Position numbers and translations under genes: made by a program. Of a stretch of 64,000 nucleotides of DNA, positions 54,685-62,877 are shown piece after piece. Below the pieces are notes generated by a model, which had not been told where the DNA came from, ran no database searches, and saw only the letters and a program-made list of their open reading frames with translations. The DNA is taken from NCBI GenBank assembly GCA_017857595.1, contig JAFMCU010000004.1, forward strand, positions 40,427 to 104,426, in the 5' to 3' direction. The stretch is from Thermoprotei archaeon. GTDB lineage: Archaea; Thermoproteota; Thermoprotei; Gearchaeales; Gearchaeaceae. Numbering within the stretch: position 1 is the stretch's first letter; each line of letters begins with the position of its first letter.

Positions 54685-55194
54685 TTATTCCTTATTTCTT
54701 TTTGTAGGTATTAAAGCTAAAACTATAACCAATATTAATAATAGAAAAACAAATGATGAAGGATAACTTTGAAAGAAGATAGTAACGTATCCTAAATAAG
54801 GAATATCATAAATAACTATTCCTTTTACTTCATTACCTAAGACACAGCAAGGATCAGGAAGTAGGTTATTATCGCCTTTTGTTCTAAACATGTATTCACC
54901 ATTTTCATAATAAATTCCTATTACACGATGCACAACAGTAATACCAGGATAAACTTCTTTTGAAGAAAAAACAATTATGTCACCAACTCTTATTTGACTA
55001 GGTTCAACTCCTTTCACTATTATTATGTCACCAACTTTTAGGGTAGGATACATACTATTGCTTTCTACGACAGCAACAGGCACGCTTGTTCCCAATACAA
55101 CTTGAAGTCCATACGTAAAAAATACGTAGGTTGCTACAACAGCAATCAATGTAATGGCAATTTCTTTTAAAAATTTTTTATTATTACTTGCCAT
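54685..55194 (-). CDS. Signal peptidase I (archaeal Sec11 type)
   Basis: 169 aa. Removes signal peptides from secreted proteins. N-terminal membrane helix (about 13-30), catalytic Ser47 in SNSMYPTL, His89 in VVHRVIG instead of the bacterial Lys, and Asp in KGDNN (108) and LPDP (114). A second membrane helix lies at the C-terminus (about 145-163). The start overlaps the winged-helix gene by 11 bases. Confidence 0.92.
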   Translation of the reverse strand: MASNNKKFLKEIAITLIAVVATYVFFTYGLQVVLGTSVPVAVVESNSMYPTLKVGDIIIVKGVEPSQIRVGDIIVFSSKEVYPGITVVHRVIGIYYENGEYMFRTKGDNNLLPDPCCVLGNEVKGIVIYDIPYLGYVTIFFQSYPSSFVFLLLILVIVLALIPTKRNKE

Positions 55195-55699
55195 CTCTTT
55201 TTTGAATGATAAAATATAAACCTAACAACGTAAATAAAATTAATGATATAAATTTTGCTACTTCATTACCAGTAGGTATCAAATTAATTCTTGATCCGAA
55301 CGATATAAAAAATCCGATAAAAATTAAGAATATTCCTAATAATTGATAAGAATTTAAGAATCTTTTTTTCTTTAATTTAATTTCTTCTTTACCTTCAAAA
55401 TATTGTGAGGGAGAAACAATATTCGTTTCAAAAGCTCTAAGTATTGAATTTAGCAAATATGAAGCAAAGCTTGTTATATAATAACCATAAGCCTTTTCAG
55501 TCTCTAAATATTTTCTTTCTAGAAGATTATATTCAAGCATAATCCTGAGATGTTTATCAATAGTTTTCTTATCTTTTAAAAGCATTTCCGATATCTCTGC
55601 AACGGTTAAATATCTTCCCTTGGATGAAAGTATTTTTAGTATTTCAAATCTAGTTTCTTCAGATATAATTTCTAATATTTTTCTTGGATCTTTATTCAA
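55184..55699 (-). CDS. Membrane-anchored winged-helix transcription regulator
   Basis: 171 aa. An ArsR-like winged helix (about 1-80: SEETRFEILKILSSKGRYLTVAEISEML, then KKTIDKHLRIMLEYNLLE) is followed by a linker and two membrane helices (about 117-134 and 148-166). A tethered regulator is implied. It is co-transcribed and overlapping with signal peptidase. What it controls is unknown. Confidence 0.75.
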   Translation of the reverse strand: MNKDPRKILEIISEETRFEILKILSSKGRYLTVAEISEMLLKDKKTIDKHLRIMLEYNLLERKYLETEKAYGYYITSFASYLLNSILRAFETNIVSPSQYFEGKEEIKLKKKRFLNSYQLLGIFLIFIGFFISFGSRINLIPTGNEVAKFISLILFTLLGLYFIIQKRDGK

Positions 55700-55791
55700 T
55701 TCAAATTATATTTTACATTGAAATATTTTAGATTTTTTGAATGCGATTAAGATTAATAAATTTATACTGATATAGCATAAATAACATTTGA

Positions 55792-56190
55792 ATGTCAGTT
55801 AAGGAAATAAGTGAATTTATTGAAGGAGGGAAAAGTTTTGAGGTGCAATTTAATGAAAAGGGTTTAATTATCCAACCTTATAAAGGAATTGCTAAAACTG
55901 ATGCTAAGGATGTTAAAAAGCTAGCAAAGAAATCAAAAGTTAAAATTTCAAAAGGTTTGAAAGATTTATTACTGCAAATATCGAATGAATTAATTTCAAA
56001 GAAAATTACTTTCAGACTGATTTTTGAAAAAGAACCTTTACTAAAATTTGATTTGGATCATTATCTAAAATTTGAAGATAACACTGTAAAAATTTTTGGT
56101 TTTAAGAATGAAGAGGAAAGCCCTTTATCATTAATAATTCAATCGATAAAACCGAATTATACAGTAAAATTCTATAAACAACTTTCTTAG
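55792..56190 (+). CDS. Unknown soluble protein
   Basis: 132 aa, basic and charged, with alternating strands and helices and no recognised motif. A TATA-like AATTTATAC centred near 55762 predicts a transcript start a few bases before the ATG. Thirty-four bases separate it from prs. Confidence 0.5.
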   Translation: MSVKEISEFIEGGKSFEVQFNEKGLIIQPYKGIAKTDAKDVKKLAKKSKVKISKGLKDLLLQISNELISKKITFRLIFEKEPLLKFDLDHYLKFEDNTVKIFGFKNEEESPLSLIIQSIKPNYTVKFYKQLS

Positions 56191-56224
56191 CTTTGCTTAA
56201 ATATTATTAAAAATTTTTAGTATT

Positions 56225-57124
56225 ATGATAAATATAATTTTATTATCAGGAGCCCAACATTTACATAAGTACCTTGAAACGGAATTCTATAAAAGCAATA
56301 TTGATGCTAATGTATACAGTGTAGAATTAAAATTTTTTCCTGATTCAGAGCAATATATAAGAATCCCTATTGAAAAAGGTATACCCAATTATGTTATACA
56401 ATCGATGTTTGATAATCCTGACAAAAAGTTTGTAGAAACTATTCTTGCTCTATATACTTTGAAAGATTTAGGCGCTAAAAATTTAGTTTGTTTCTTTACT
56501 TATTTAGCATATGCAAGGCAGGATAGAAGAATAAAAGAAGGCGAAGCTATAAGCCAATCAATTATAGTTAAAACATTATTTAATTCAGGAATTGAAAAAG
56601 CTTTCGTTTTCGATGTTCATATAAGGGGAGAAAGCGAGATAATTAGCAAATTCAATATAATAAATTTATCATGTGTTAATTTATTTGCTGATTATTTTAG
56701 GAGTTTTAAGAACCGTGAAGATTTTGTTGTAATAAGTCCTGACGAGGGCTCTTTTGATATAGCAAAGAGATTGGCTAACGAACTAAATTTAATTGCAGGT
56801 TATACAAAGAAGAAAAGGCTAGACGGTTCGCATGTAAAGATTAGTGATATTTCTGTTGACGTAAAATCTAAGAATGTTATAATAATAGATGATATAATAA
56901 GCACAGGTAATACAATGCTTGAAACAATCGATCTCTTGAAGGAGAGAGGTGTTAAAGACATTTATGTTTCAGCAACGCATGGATTGTTTGTTAATGATGC
57001 TTTAAAAAAATTGAAGGAAGCAAATATAAAAGATTTAGTTACAACTAATACCGTTCTTAATGAATTTGCGAAATTGGATGTAAGCAAAATTATTGTAAAA
57101 GAAATAATCAACAATGAAAACTGA
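56225..57124 (+). CDS. prs: Ribose-phosphate pyrophosphokinase (PRPP synthetase)
   Basis: 299 aa. Makes PRPP from ribose 5-phosphate and ATP. ARQDRR loop, catalytic VFDVH, the flexible loop KKKRLDGSHV, and the PRPP-binding IIDDIISTGNTM motif are all present. The first half has FPDSEQYIR. The 3' end overlaps the degenerate phosphohexomutase gene by 11 bases. Confidence 0.96.
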   Translation: MINIILLSGAQHLHKYLETEFYKSNIDANVYSVELKFFPDSEQYIRIPIEKGIPNYVIQSMFDNPDKKFVETILALYTLKDLGAKNLVCFFTYLAYARQDRRIKEGEAISQSIIVKTLFNSGIEKAFVFDVHIRGESEIISKFNIINLSCVNLFADYFRSFKNREDFVVISPDEGSFDIAKRLANELNLIAGYTKKKRLDGSHVKISDISVDVKSKNVIIIDDIISTGNTMLETIDLLKERGVKDIYVSATHGLFVNDALKKLKEANIKDLVTTNTVLNEFAKLDVSKIIVKEIINNEN

Positions 57125-58037
57125 ATATTATAATCTAATAAATTATATTGTTAACATAGGAGCAAAATATGTAATTTTAGGTTATGATGGAAATTCAAAA
57201 TGTTACATTAACAAAAATTTTTTTGCATCTTCATTACTTTCATATGGTATAAATGTAATAGATGTAGATAGCATAACTAAATCTATTTTTTCCTTCACAA
57301 TTAAAAGAACGATTGCAGATGTTGGCGTATTGTTTACTAATTCTGCAGAAAATGAAGAATTTTATGTATTTTCAAAGGAGGGAAAAATACTAAAAGGTAT
57401 AACTTTTTCGAAAAGAGAAATTCAAATTAAGAACTGGAATGAAATAGGTTCTTCACAAAAATTTGATTATTCAGATATTATATCAACTTATATTAAACTT
57501 CTATTAAAAAGAGTAATTAAAACAAAATCAAATATGAGTATAGTCATTAATCTTAATTTTAGTCCCATTTATAGAATATTTCCATATTTGTTAAGAGATT
57601 TCTTTTATAAAGTTACAACATTAAACGCTTTAGAGAGATTTAATAACGCATATGATGCAGGAATTGAGAATAATTTAACTGATTATTTATTCAATAGTTA
57701 TTCAGCAGATATAGGAATTGAAGTTGATTTAAATTGTGAAAGAATAAAAATAATAACAAAGGATGGAAAAATTTCATCTGAAGATGTATTCAAATATTCT
57801 CTTAAAGGAATACAAGCGTTAGATTATGAGGTCGAAAAAGTTTTAATTTTGAATGAGTCCAATAGCGGCTTCGGTTTATCTTATCCAATTATAAAATCTA
57901 TCTTTGAGCAAGATATTAAGGAAAAAACTTTAGTTTTTGATCCTGTAAGGAGCACTTTATTATTTACAAATTACTCGTATTGGTTTGATTCATTATTTAC
58001 ATTTTTTACATTTTACATTGGAAGATATTTATATTGA
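57114..58037 (+). CDS. Degenerate phosphohexomutase-like protein
   Basis: 307 aa, shorter than phosphoglucomutase/phosphomannomutase (about 450). The N-terminus YVILGYDGNSK matches the family opening. The phosphoserine loop (TASHNP in active enzymes) reads VLFTNSAE (72-79). The metal loop DGDxDR reads DLNCER (205-210). The catalytic serine and metal ligands therefore look lost, and the C-terminal domain is absent or reduced. Probably a binding or scaffold paralogue. It overlaps prs and the glycosyltransferase, so it is translated with them. Confidence 0.65.
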   Translation: MKTEYYNLINYIVNIGAKYVILGYDGNSKCYINKNFFASSLLSYGINVIDVDSITKSIFSFTIKRTIADVGVLFTNSAENEEFYVFSKEGKILKGITFSKREIQIKNWNEIGSSQKFDYSDIISTYIKLLLKRVIKTKSNMSIVINLNFSPIYRIFPYLLRDFFYKVTTLNALERFNNAYDAGIENNLTDYLFNSYSADIGIEVDLNCERIKIITKDGKISSEDVFKYSLKGIQALDYEVEKVLILNESNSGFGLSYPIIKSIFEQDIKEKTLVFDPVRSTLLFTNYSYWFDSLFTFFTFYIGRYLY

Positions 58038-58744
58038 TGAGTAAAAGTATAAGCTTTGTAATAACTACAAAGAATGAGGAAAAATACATAAAATATACAT
58101 GCTTATCAATAAAGAATCAAGACCCTACTATTAGAAAAAAAATAATCTTAGTCGATGCTGAATCAACAGATGAAACAGTTAAAATTGCTAAAAGATTTGC
58201 AGATATTATTATCGTGAAGAAATCTAACATTGCTCAAGGGAAGAATATTGGAGCTAGTGCAACGAATGATGAATTAATAGCTTTCATAAACGCTGACGTA
58301 CTTCTTGAAAAAAAATGGTTAAAAAAAATGTTAGAAGCATTTAATGATGAGAATGTAATTGCTGCATGTGGATTAATAAAACCATATGAGAACACATTAA
58401 AGGCTAGAATTTTTTCTCTGCTTTGGAACCTTTTCATTAGAATTATGTTTCTTATTCATTTTCCTCATACATCAGGTGAATGTAGTATTATTGTTAAAAA
58501 AGAATATTTCAACAAGATAGGCGGTTTCAATGAAAACTTAAGCGCATTTGAAGATGTAGACTTAGGTTTAAGACTTTCTAAATTTGGAAAAATAAAGCTA
58601 ATGAAAAATTGCTATACAATAGCTTCTCTCAGAAGATTTGAAAGAGAAGGTTATCTGAAATGGATAATAATTTGGCTTCTGATTGGAATTTATTACCTTT
58701 TTACTAAGAGAACTTTTTTAAAAGAATATCCTTTAGTTAGGTAG
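58037..58744 (+). CDS. Family 2 glycosyltransferase
   Basis: 236 aa. GT-A fold transferring a sugar from a nucleotide donor. SFVITTKNEEKYI at the start, VDAESTDET, a DxD-like NADVLL (about 86-91), GECSIIVKKEYF, and FEDVDLGLRLSKFG (ED acceptor motif). A C-terminal hydrophobic stretch (about 210-225) may attach it to the membrane. Likely acts in glycan or lipid-linked sugar assembly. The ATG overlaps the preceding stop (TGATG). Confidence 0.87.
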   Translation: MSKSISFVITTKNEEKYIKYTCLSIKNQDPTIRKKIILVDAESTDETVKIAKRFADIIIVKKSNIAQGKNIGASATNDELIAFINADVLLEKKWLKKMLEAFNDENVIAACGLIKPYENTLKARIFSLLWNLFIRIMFLIHFPHTSGECSIIVKKEYFNKIGGFNENLSAFEDVDLGLRLSKFGKIKLMKNCYTIASLRRFEREGYLKWIIIWLLIGIYYLFTKRTFLKEYPLVR

Positions 58745-58801
58745 GGTCTGTTCGTCGCGAGTTAATCATGTATCATCCTGGGACGGTGTCTTCATCCCCA
58801 G
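58745..58801. ncRNA. GC-rich intergenic element, candidate structured RNA
   Basis: The gap between the glycosyltransferase and Nudix-like genes is strikingly GC-rich for this genome. It contains a six-pair hairpin with one bulge (58778-58783 with 58795-58801, 11-base loop). It ends before an AT-rich T-run (58810-58816). No canonical C/D box pair, RNase P or SRP signature was found on either strand. It could be an RNA or a leader element of the downstream gene; strand unknown. Confidence 0.3.
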
Positions 58802-58831
58802 AATATAATATTTTTTAATGAATTATTATTT

Positions 58832-59287
58832 ATGTTTAAATATTCAGTTGCGGCGTTAATAAAAAACGATAAAGAAGAAATATTCGTTGTTAAAAGGTCT
58901 AAGAACGAAACAGAACACCCTGGCTATTGGGGGTTGCCTGCTATAACAATTAAGCCTTTTGAACTGCCAGAAAAAGCTCTGGAAAGATTAGGTTTTGAAA
59001 AATTAGCATGCAAAATAGAGCCTGTATCTTTTCTTGGGGCTATCTATCAAGAAAGACCAAATTATAAGTTAATTTTACTTTTATATGAAGCAAAAGTTAT
59101 CTCAGGAGAACCAAATGTGTTTATAAAAAATAAATATGAAGACCAAGTTTGGACAAAAGATTTTAATATTCTAAAACCTATCGCTGAAAAAGGCTCCGCC
59201 TGTGTCCAATTACTTTTTTATTTAAAAGGATTGATCAAAGAAGAAAATATAATTTTGAAGTTAGATGATCAATTAATTAAGAATTAA
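58832..59287 (+). CDS. Nudix-fold protein with degenerate Nudix box
   Basis: 151 aa. The N-terminal strand pattern (YSVAALIKNDKEEIFVVKRS) and GYWGLPAITIKPFELPEKALERLGFEKL align with Nudix hydrolases, but the catalytic REx2EExG residues are replaced (ERLGFEKL). The hydrolase activity is therefore doubtful. A sensory or nucleotide-binding role is plausible. A GC-rich element lies just upstream. Confidence 0.6.
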   Translation: MFKYSVAALIKNDKEEIFVVKRSKNETEHPGYWGLPAITIKPFELPEKALERLGFEKLACKIEPVSFLGAIYQERPNYKLILLLYEAKVISGEPNVFIKNKYEDQVWTKDFNILKPIAEKGSACVQLLFYLKGLIKEENIILKLDDQLIKN

Positions 59288-59303
59288 TATATTATATCTT
59301 AAT

Positions 59304-59732
59304 ATGTCATTAATAGCAAGTTCTAGTAATATAAAAGTACATGTCATAAAATTCAATGAAGGAGAAGATATATTTGAACAGATTAGGATAATTTCAAAGA
59401 ACAATAACATTAGAGCAGGTTTTTTCTTTGGCTTAGGATCTTTTAAGAAGCTAAAATTAGCTTACTTTAATCAACAGGATAAGAAATATGAAGAAATAGA
59501 AATAAATAAGGAGGTAGAAATAACTAGCTTAGTTGGAAATATAAGTTTAGAATCTAATGAAATATTTATTCATTGTCATGTAAATGTTGGAGATAGAGAT
59601 AGTAAAGTTTATGGAGGGCATTTGCTTCCAGAAAGTATTACATTTGCTGGAGAGGCTATAATAATAGAAATTCCAGATACAAATTTAGAAAGAAGGTATG
59701 ATCCAAAAACTGGTCTTAGATCGTTTAAATAG
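59304..59732 (+). CDS. PPC-domain (DUF296) protein
   Basis: 142 aa. Plants-and-Prokaryotes Conserved domain: GFFFGLGSFKKLKLAYF, SLVGNISLESNEIFIHCHVNVGDRD and GGHLLPESITFAGEAIIIEI match the family. The HCHV and GGHL histidines could bind a metal. In prokaryotes these often form trimers of unknown role. No AT-hook is present. Confidence 0.85.
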   Translation: MSLIASSSNIKVHVIKFNEGEDIFEQIRIISKNNNIRAGFFFGLGSFKKLKLAYFNQQDKKYEEIEINKEVEITSLVGNISLESNEIFIHCHVNVGDRDSKVYGGHLLPESITFAGEAIIIEIPDTNLERRYDPKTGLRSFK

Positions 59733-59779
59733 ATTAAACATAAAAATTTATCATTTTTACTTGAAGTGATTTTCATATA

Positions 59780-60664
59780 ATGAGTTTTAAACTTAGTCCA
59801 GAAGCAAAGATTGGCTGGGTTTATTTAAGTGTATCTGACTTAGAAAAATCGATTTATTTTTATTCCAAAATAATCGGTTTTAAGTTGATTAAAAAATTTT
59901 CAAACATTGCACTACTAGGTACCAATGAAGATAAAATTTTAATAGCTTTAAAGGAACAAAAAGGTGCAAAACCTAAGCCGTCTAATACAAGGGGATTGTA
60001 TCATTTTGCAATTTTGCTTCCAAATAGACAACACCTAGCAATGATGTATAAAAACTTAATTGAAAAATGGTTTCTTGAAGGAGCGTCAGATCATTTGGTA
60101 AGTGAGGCTTTATATTTAATTGACCCTGATGGTCATGGTATAGAGATTTATTCTGATAGACCTAGGAATGAATGGAAATTTATAAACGGTGAATTGTCTA
60201 TGAATACCTTACCTTTAGATATAGAATCTTTATTATCCGAGCTAAGCCATTCAAAGAAAGAAGAATTTAGTAATGTTTATTCGATACCTAATGAAACTTT
60301 GATAGGTCATATTCATCTTCATGTATCTGATTTGTATAAAGCTGAAAAATTTTACACAGAAGTTTTAGGCTTGGATATTACATCACGTTACTATGGGGCT
60401 ATTTTCATGTCAGCAGGTGGTTATCATCATCATATAGGTGCAAACATATGGGCAGGTAAAGACGCTCCTGCTACACCATCAGAATGTGTTAATTTGATAA
60501 GTTTTTCTTTTAAGTTGCCAAACGAATTATCACTTGACTCATTGATAAATCATTTAAACGAGATTAAATATAGTTATGAAAATCGTTTAATTTTCCCGAT
60601 TGATTCATATAAAGGGATAGTTTTAAAAGATTTTGATGGGAATAATATAGAAATTTTCATTTAA
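59780..60664 (+). CDS. VOC-superfamily dioxygenase, CatE/catechol 2,3-dioxygenase-like
   Basis: 294 aa with two VOC modules (residues about 8-130 and 165-290). Candidate metal ligands are His173 or nearby in GHIHLHVSD, a His-rich GGYHHHIG segment (about 216) and a C-terminal Glu in NIEIFI. Order and length match two-domain extradiol ring-cleavage dioxygenases such as CatE. Substrate unknown; a benzoylformate-decarboxylase-like gene lies 0.6 kb away. Confidence 0.75.
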   Translation: MSFKLSPEAKIGWVYLSVSDLEKSIYFYSKIIGFKLIKKFSNIALLGTNEDKILIALKEQKGAKPKPSNTRGLYHFAILLPNRQHLAMMYKNLIEKWFLEGASDHLVSEALYLIDPDGHGIEIYSDRPRNEWKFINGELSMNTLPLDIESLLSELSHSKKEEFSNVYSIPNETLIGHIHLHVSDLYKAEKFYTEVLGLDITSRYYGAIFMSAGGYHHHIGANIWAGKDAPATPSECVNLISFSFKLPNELSLDSLINHLNEIKYSYENRLIFPIDSYKGIVLKDFDGNNIEIFI

Positions 60665-60665
60665 T

Positions 60666-60740
60666 TGGGCCCGGTGGGATTTGAACCCACGACCCCCCGG
60701 TTATGAGCCGGGTGCTCTAACCATGCTGAGCTACGGGCCC
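60666..60740 (-). tRNA. tRNA with CAT anticodon (elongator Met or Ile2)
   Basis: On the minus strand, acceptor GGGCCCG/CGGGCCC, anticodon stem CCCGG/CCGGG with loop CTCATAA (anticodon CAT), T-loop TTCAAAT, discriminator A. The initiator hallmark of three G-C pairs closing the anticodon stem as GGG/CCC is absent. It is therefore elongator methionine or, if C34 is agmatidinylated, isoleucine; sequence alone cannot decide. Its 3' end lies two bases from the VOC gene's stop. Confidence 0.92.
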
Positions 60741-60777
60741 TTTATTAAAAGATATTATTGAATTTTCTTTATATCTA

Positions 60778-61137
60778 TTATTCTTCTTCCAATTTCTTTT
60801 CATCAATTACCTCGATAAGAGATTTTCTTGGTTTTGGTGTTTGTATTTCATGAGTAGATTTTTCTTGATTTTTTTCTTCTTCTTCAATAGTAATTTTACC
60901 TCCTTCAATGAATATTTCTGCACCAGGATACTGTTCTTCTAATTCTTTTCTTAGTTTTTGAACATCTACATTTTTGTCAGCCTTAACATGTATTTGCGTC
61001 TTATTCCCTATTTGCGAAATGCTTATAGAATAGCCTCCTCCCAATTTATTAAGATTTTCAAAATCAAAGCCTTCTGAAAATAAATCTTCAAATAAATCTT
61101 CAAATAATCCTTTTCTTTTTCTTTCTTTTGGCATCAT
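60778..61137 (-). CDS. Acidic conserved protein of unknown function
   Basis: 119 aa. Basic start (MMPKERKRKGLFEDLFEDLF), a strand-rich centre (YSISISQIGNKTQIHVKA, AEIFIEGGKITIEEEE) reminiscent of a small chaperone-like beta fold, and a highly charged tail. No family can be named with confidence. It lies downstream of no obvious partner, between two tRNA genes. Confidence 0.5.
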   Translation of the reverse strand: MMPKERKRKGLFEDLFEDLFSEGFDFENLNKLGGGYSISISQIGNKTQIHVKADKNVDVQKLRKELEEQYPGAEIFIEGGKITIEEEEKNQEKSTHEIQTPKPRKSLIEVIDEKKLEEE

Positions 61138-61202
61138 TATAAAAAGTGTATTTACAAAAATTAATTCTTTTTAATAACATCATTTATTAGAAAATATTAT
61201 AT

Positions 61203-61274
61203 GGGCCGGTAGTTCAGTGGTAGAATATCCGCCTTGCACGCGGAAGGTCGAGGGTTCGAATCCCTCCCGGTCCA
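61203..61274 (+). tRNA. tRNA-Ala (TGC)
   Basis: Acceptor GGGCCGG/CCGGTCC with the G3:U70 pair, anticodon stem TCCGC/GCGGA, loop CTTGCAC (anticodon TGC), T-loop TTCGAAT. No CCA is encoded. It differs from tRNA-Ala(CGC) at 12226 only at positions 25, 32 and 34, suggesting recent duplication or gene conversion. Confidence 0.95.
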
Positions 61275-61305
61275 TTTTTATGGATATTAACTTTATTATG
61301 TAAAT

Positions 61306-62877
61306 CTAAAACAATTTGGGAATACTACGGTCTATTTCTATTCTTAGTAATCTAGGTTCTTTATTGTTTAATACCCAAGAAATTGAATTATCAAGCTCTT
61401 CAGGCGTTGTTACACTTTTCGCTTCTATACCATAGCTATTTGCAATTTTTTCAGCATTTGTTTCTGGACTTAACCAATCAGATTCAAGCAGTTCAGGATA
61501 TCTAGCTAACGAATAGCTTTTTAAAATTCCGTATCCTCTATTATCTAATATTATAAAAGATGTGTTAGCATTATATCTTTTTGCTGACCATAAAGATTGA
61601 GATGAGTAATTAAAGCTTCCATCACCTATAATTGCGATTGCATCGCCACCTACAATACCATAAGCTGTAGCAACAGGCATTGCCCAGCCCAAGTGGCCTG
61701 TTCTAGCTGCGAAATATTTTTTGGGTTTTATTGGCAAATAATCCTTTAGAGTCATTGTAGCTGAAATTGATTCATCGAATATTGTTTCATCTTTAATGAA
61801 TTTAGAAATTCTATAAAATACATATTCAATTCCCATTTGATTTCTCACAGTAGCTGCCTTTGAAAATAGCTTAATTTCTTTAATTTCATCTCTCTTAAAA
61901 TTCTTTGGTATAACAAGATCGCATAACTTTTTTAATACGTTCTTAACGTTACAAATGTAAACTTTCCAATTATTTTTAGTTGTTTCTTTGTAATCATAAG
62001 ACAATTCAATTATTTTTTTGTCCTTTAGGAGTTCAAAAGGAAAGTAAGGATAAAGTGTAAAATTTCCACCTATCAATAATATGAGGTCATAATTCGCCAA
62101 GGCTTGATTTATCATTAATGAAGCTGGTAAAAGTTCTCCTACGAATAGTTCATTAGAATTATCTATTACCCCTCTAGAGCACAATGGCTCTTTGTATATA
62201 GGTGCTCTTAGTTTTTTTGAAAATTCAACCAATTCATTTTCTGCATCGAATATTTCTATTTCATGTCCAACTACAATTGCTACATTATTAGAAGAGTTTA
62301 TCTCTTCAGCTATCTCATTAACCATTTCTTCATAATCACCAAAAATAAATTCATTCGTCTCTATTTTTTCTATTTTGCCACATTCTTCATCCATCATGTC
62401 CATGGGTAAAATTAAAGCAACAGGACCGTATGGATACGTGTTTGCTACTTTATGCGCACGCATAAGCATTTTGGGAACATCTTCTGCAACAAATGGACAT
62501 AAGACTTCTTTAACAACAGGTTTTACAATTTCTTCATTAGGGCCATATAATAATGGTTCGTAATAGCTATGCCTTCTATCTTGCTGGCCTATTGTAACGA
62601 TCATAGGCACTTTATTTTTTAGTGCTGAGAATAAAAAAGAAATTGAATTACCCAATCCTAACACAGTATGCAAATTGACAATTTGAGCTTTTTTTGAGTA
62701 ATAATAATCACCTTCAGCCATTCCAACTGAAAGCCCATCGTGTAAAGCTAGTATATACATTATTTTGCTTTCATTCAAAGATTTTAGCAAAGGAATCTCT
62801 GTTGTTCCTGGATTTCCATATACTCTATTGACTTTCAAATTATAAGCTAAATCAAAAAAAGCTTCCGATACTTTCAT
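61306..62877 (-). CDS. Thiamine diphosphate enzyme, benzoylformate decarboxylase-like
   Basis: 523 aa. N-terminal Pyr domain with YGNPGTTEIPLLKSL and VNLHTVLGLGNS (His70 as in benzoylformate decarboxylase). The Glu that activates the cofactor is replaced by Asp47 (ALHDGLSVG). The central domain is present; the C-terminal PP domain carries the GDGS-type TPP motif (IIGDGSFNYSSQSLW ... ILDNRGYG). It would decarboxylate or ligate a 2-oxo acid. It overlaps a D-2-hydroxyacid dehydrogenase gene by four bases, consistent with a two-step conversion. Confidence 0.8.
   Translation of the reverse strand: MKVSEAFFDLAYNLKVNRVYGNPGTTEIPLLKSLNESKIMYILALHDGLSVGMAEGDYYYSKKAQIVNLHTVLGLGNSISFLFSALKNKVPMIVTIGQQDRRHSYYEPLLYGPNEEIVKPVVKEVLCPFVAEDVPKMLMRAHKVANTYPYGPVALILPMDMMDEECGKIEKIETNEFIFGDYEEMVNEIAEEINSSNNVAIVVGHEIEIFDAENELVEFSKKLRAPIYKEPLCSRGVIDNSNELFVGELLPASLMINQALANYDLILLIGGNFTLYPYFPFELLKDKKIIELSYDYKETTKNNWKVYICNVKNVLKKLCDLVIPKNFKRDEIKEIKLFSKAATVRNQMGIEYVFYRISKFIKDETIFDESISATMTLKDYLPIKPKKYFAARTGHLGWAMPVATAYGIVGGDAIAIIGDGSFNYSSQSLWSAKRYNANTSFIILDNRGYGILKSYSLARYPELLESDWLSPETNAEKIANSYGIEAKSVTTPEELDNSISWVLNNKEPRLLRIEIDRSIPKLF

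Noticed and set aside
58745..58801. C/D box sRNA reading of the GC-rich island
   Set aside because: GGATGA resembles a C box on the minus strand, but no CTGA D box is present within the expected distance.
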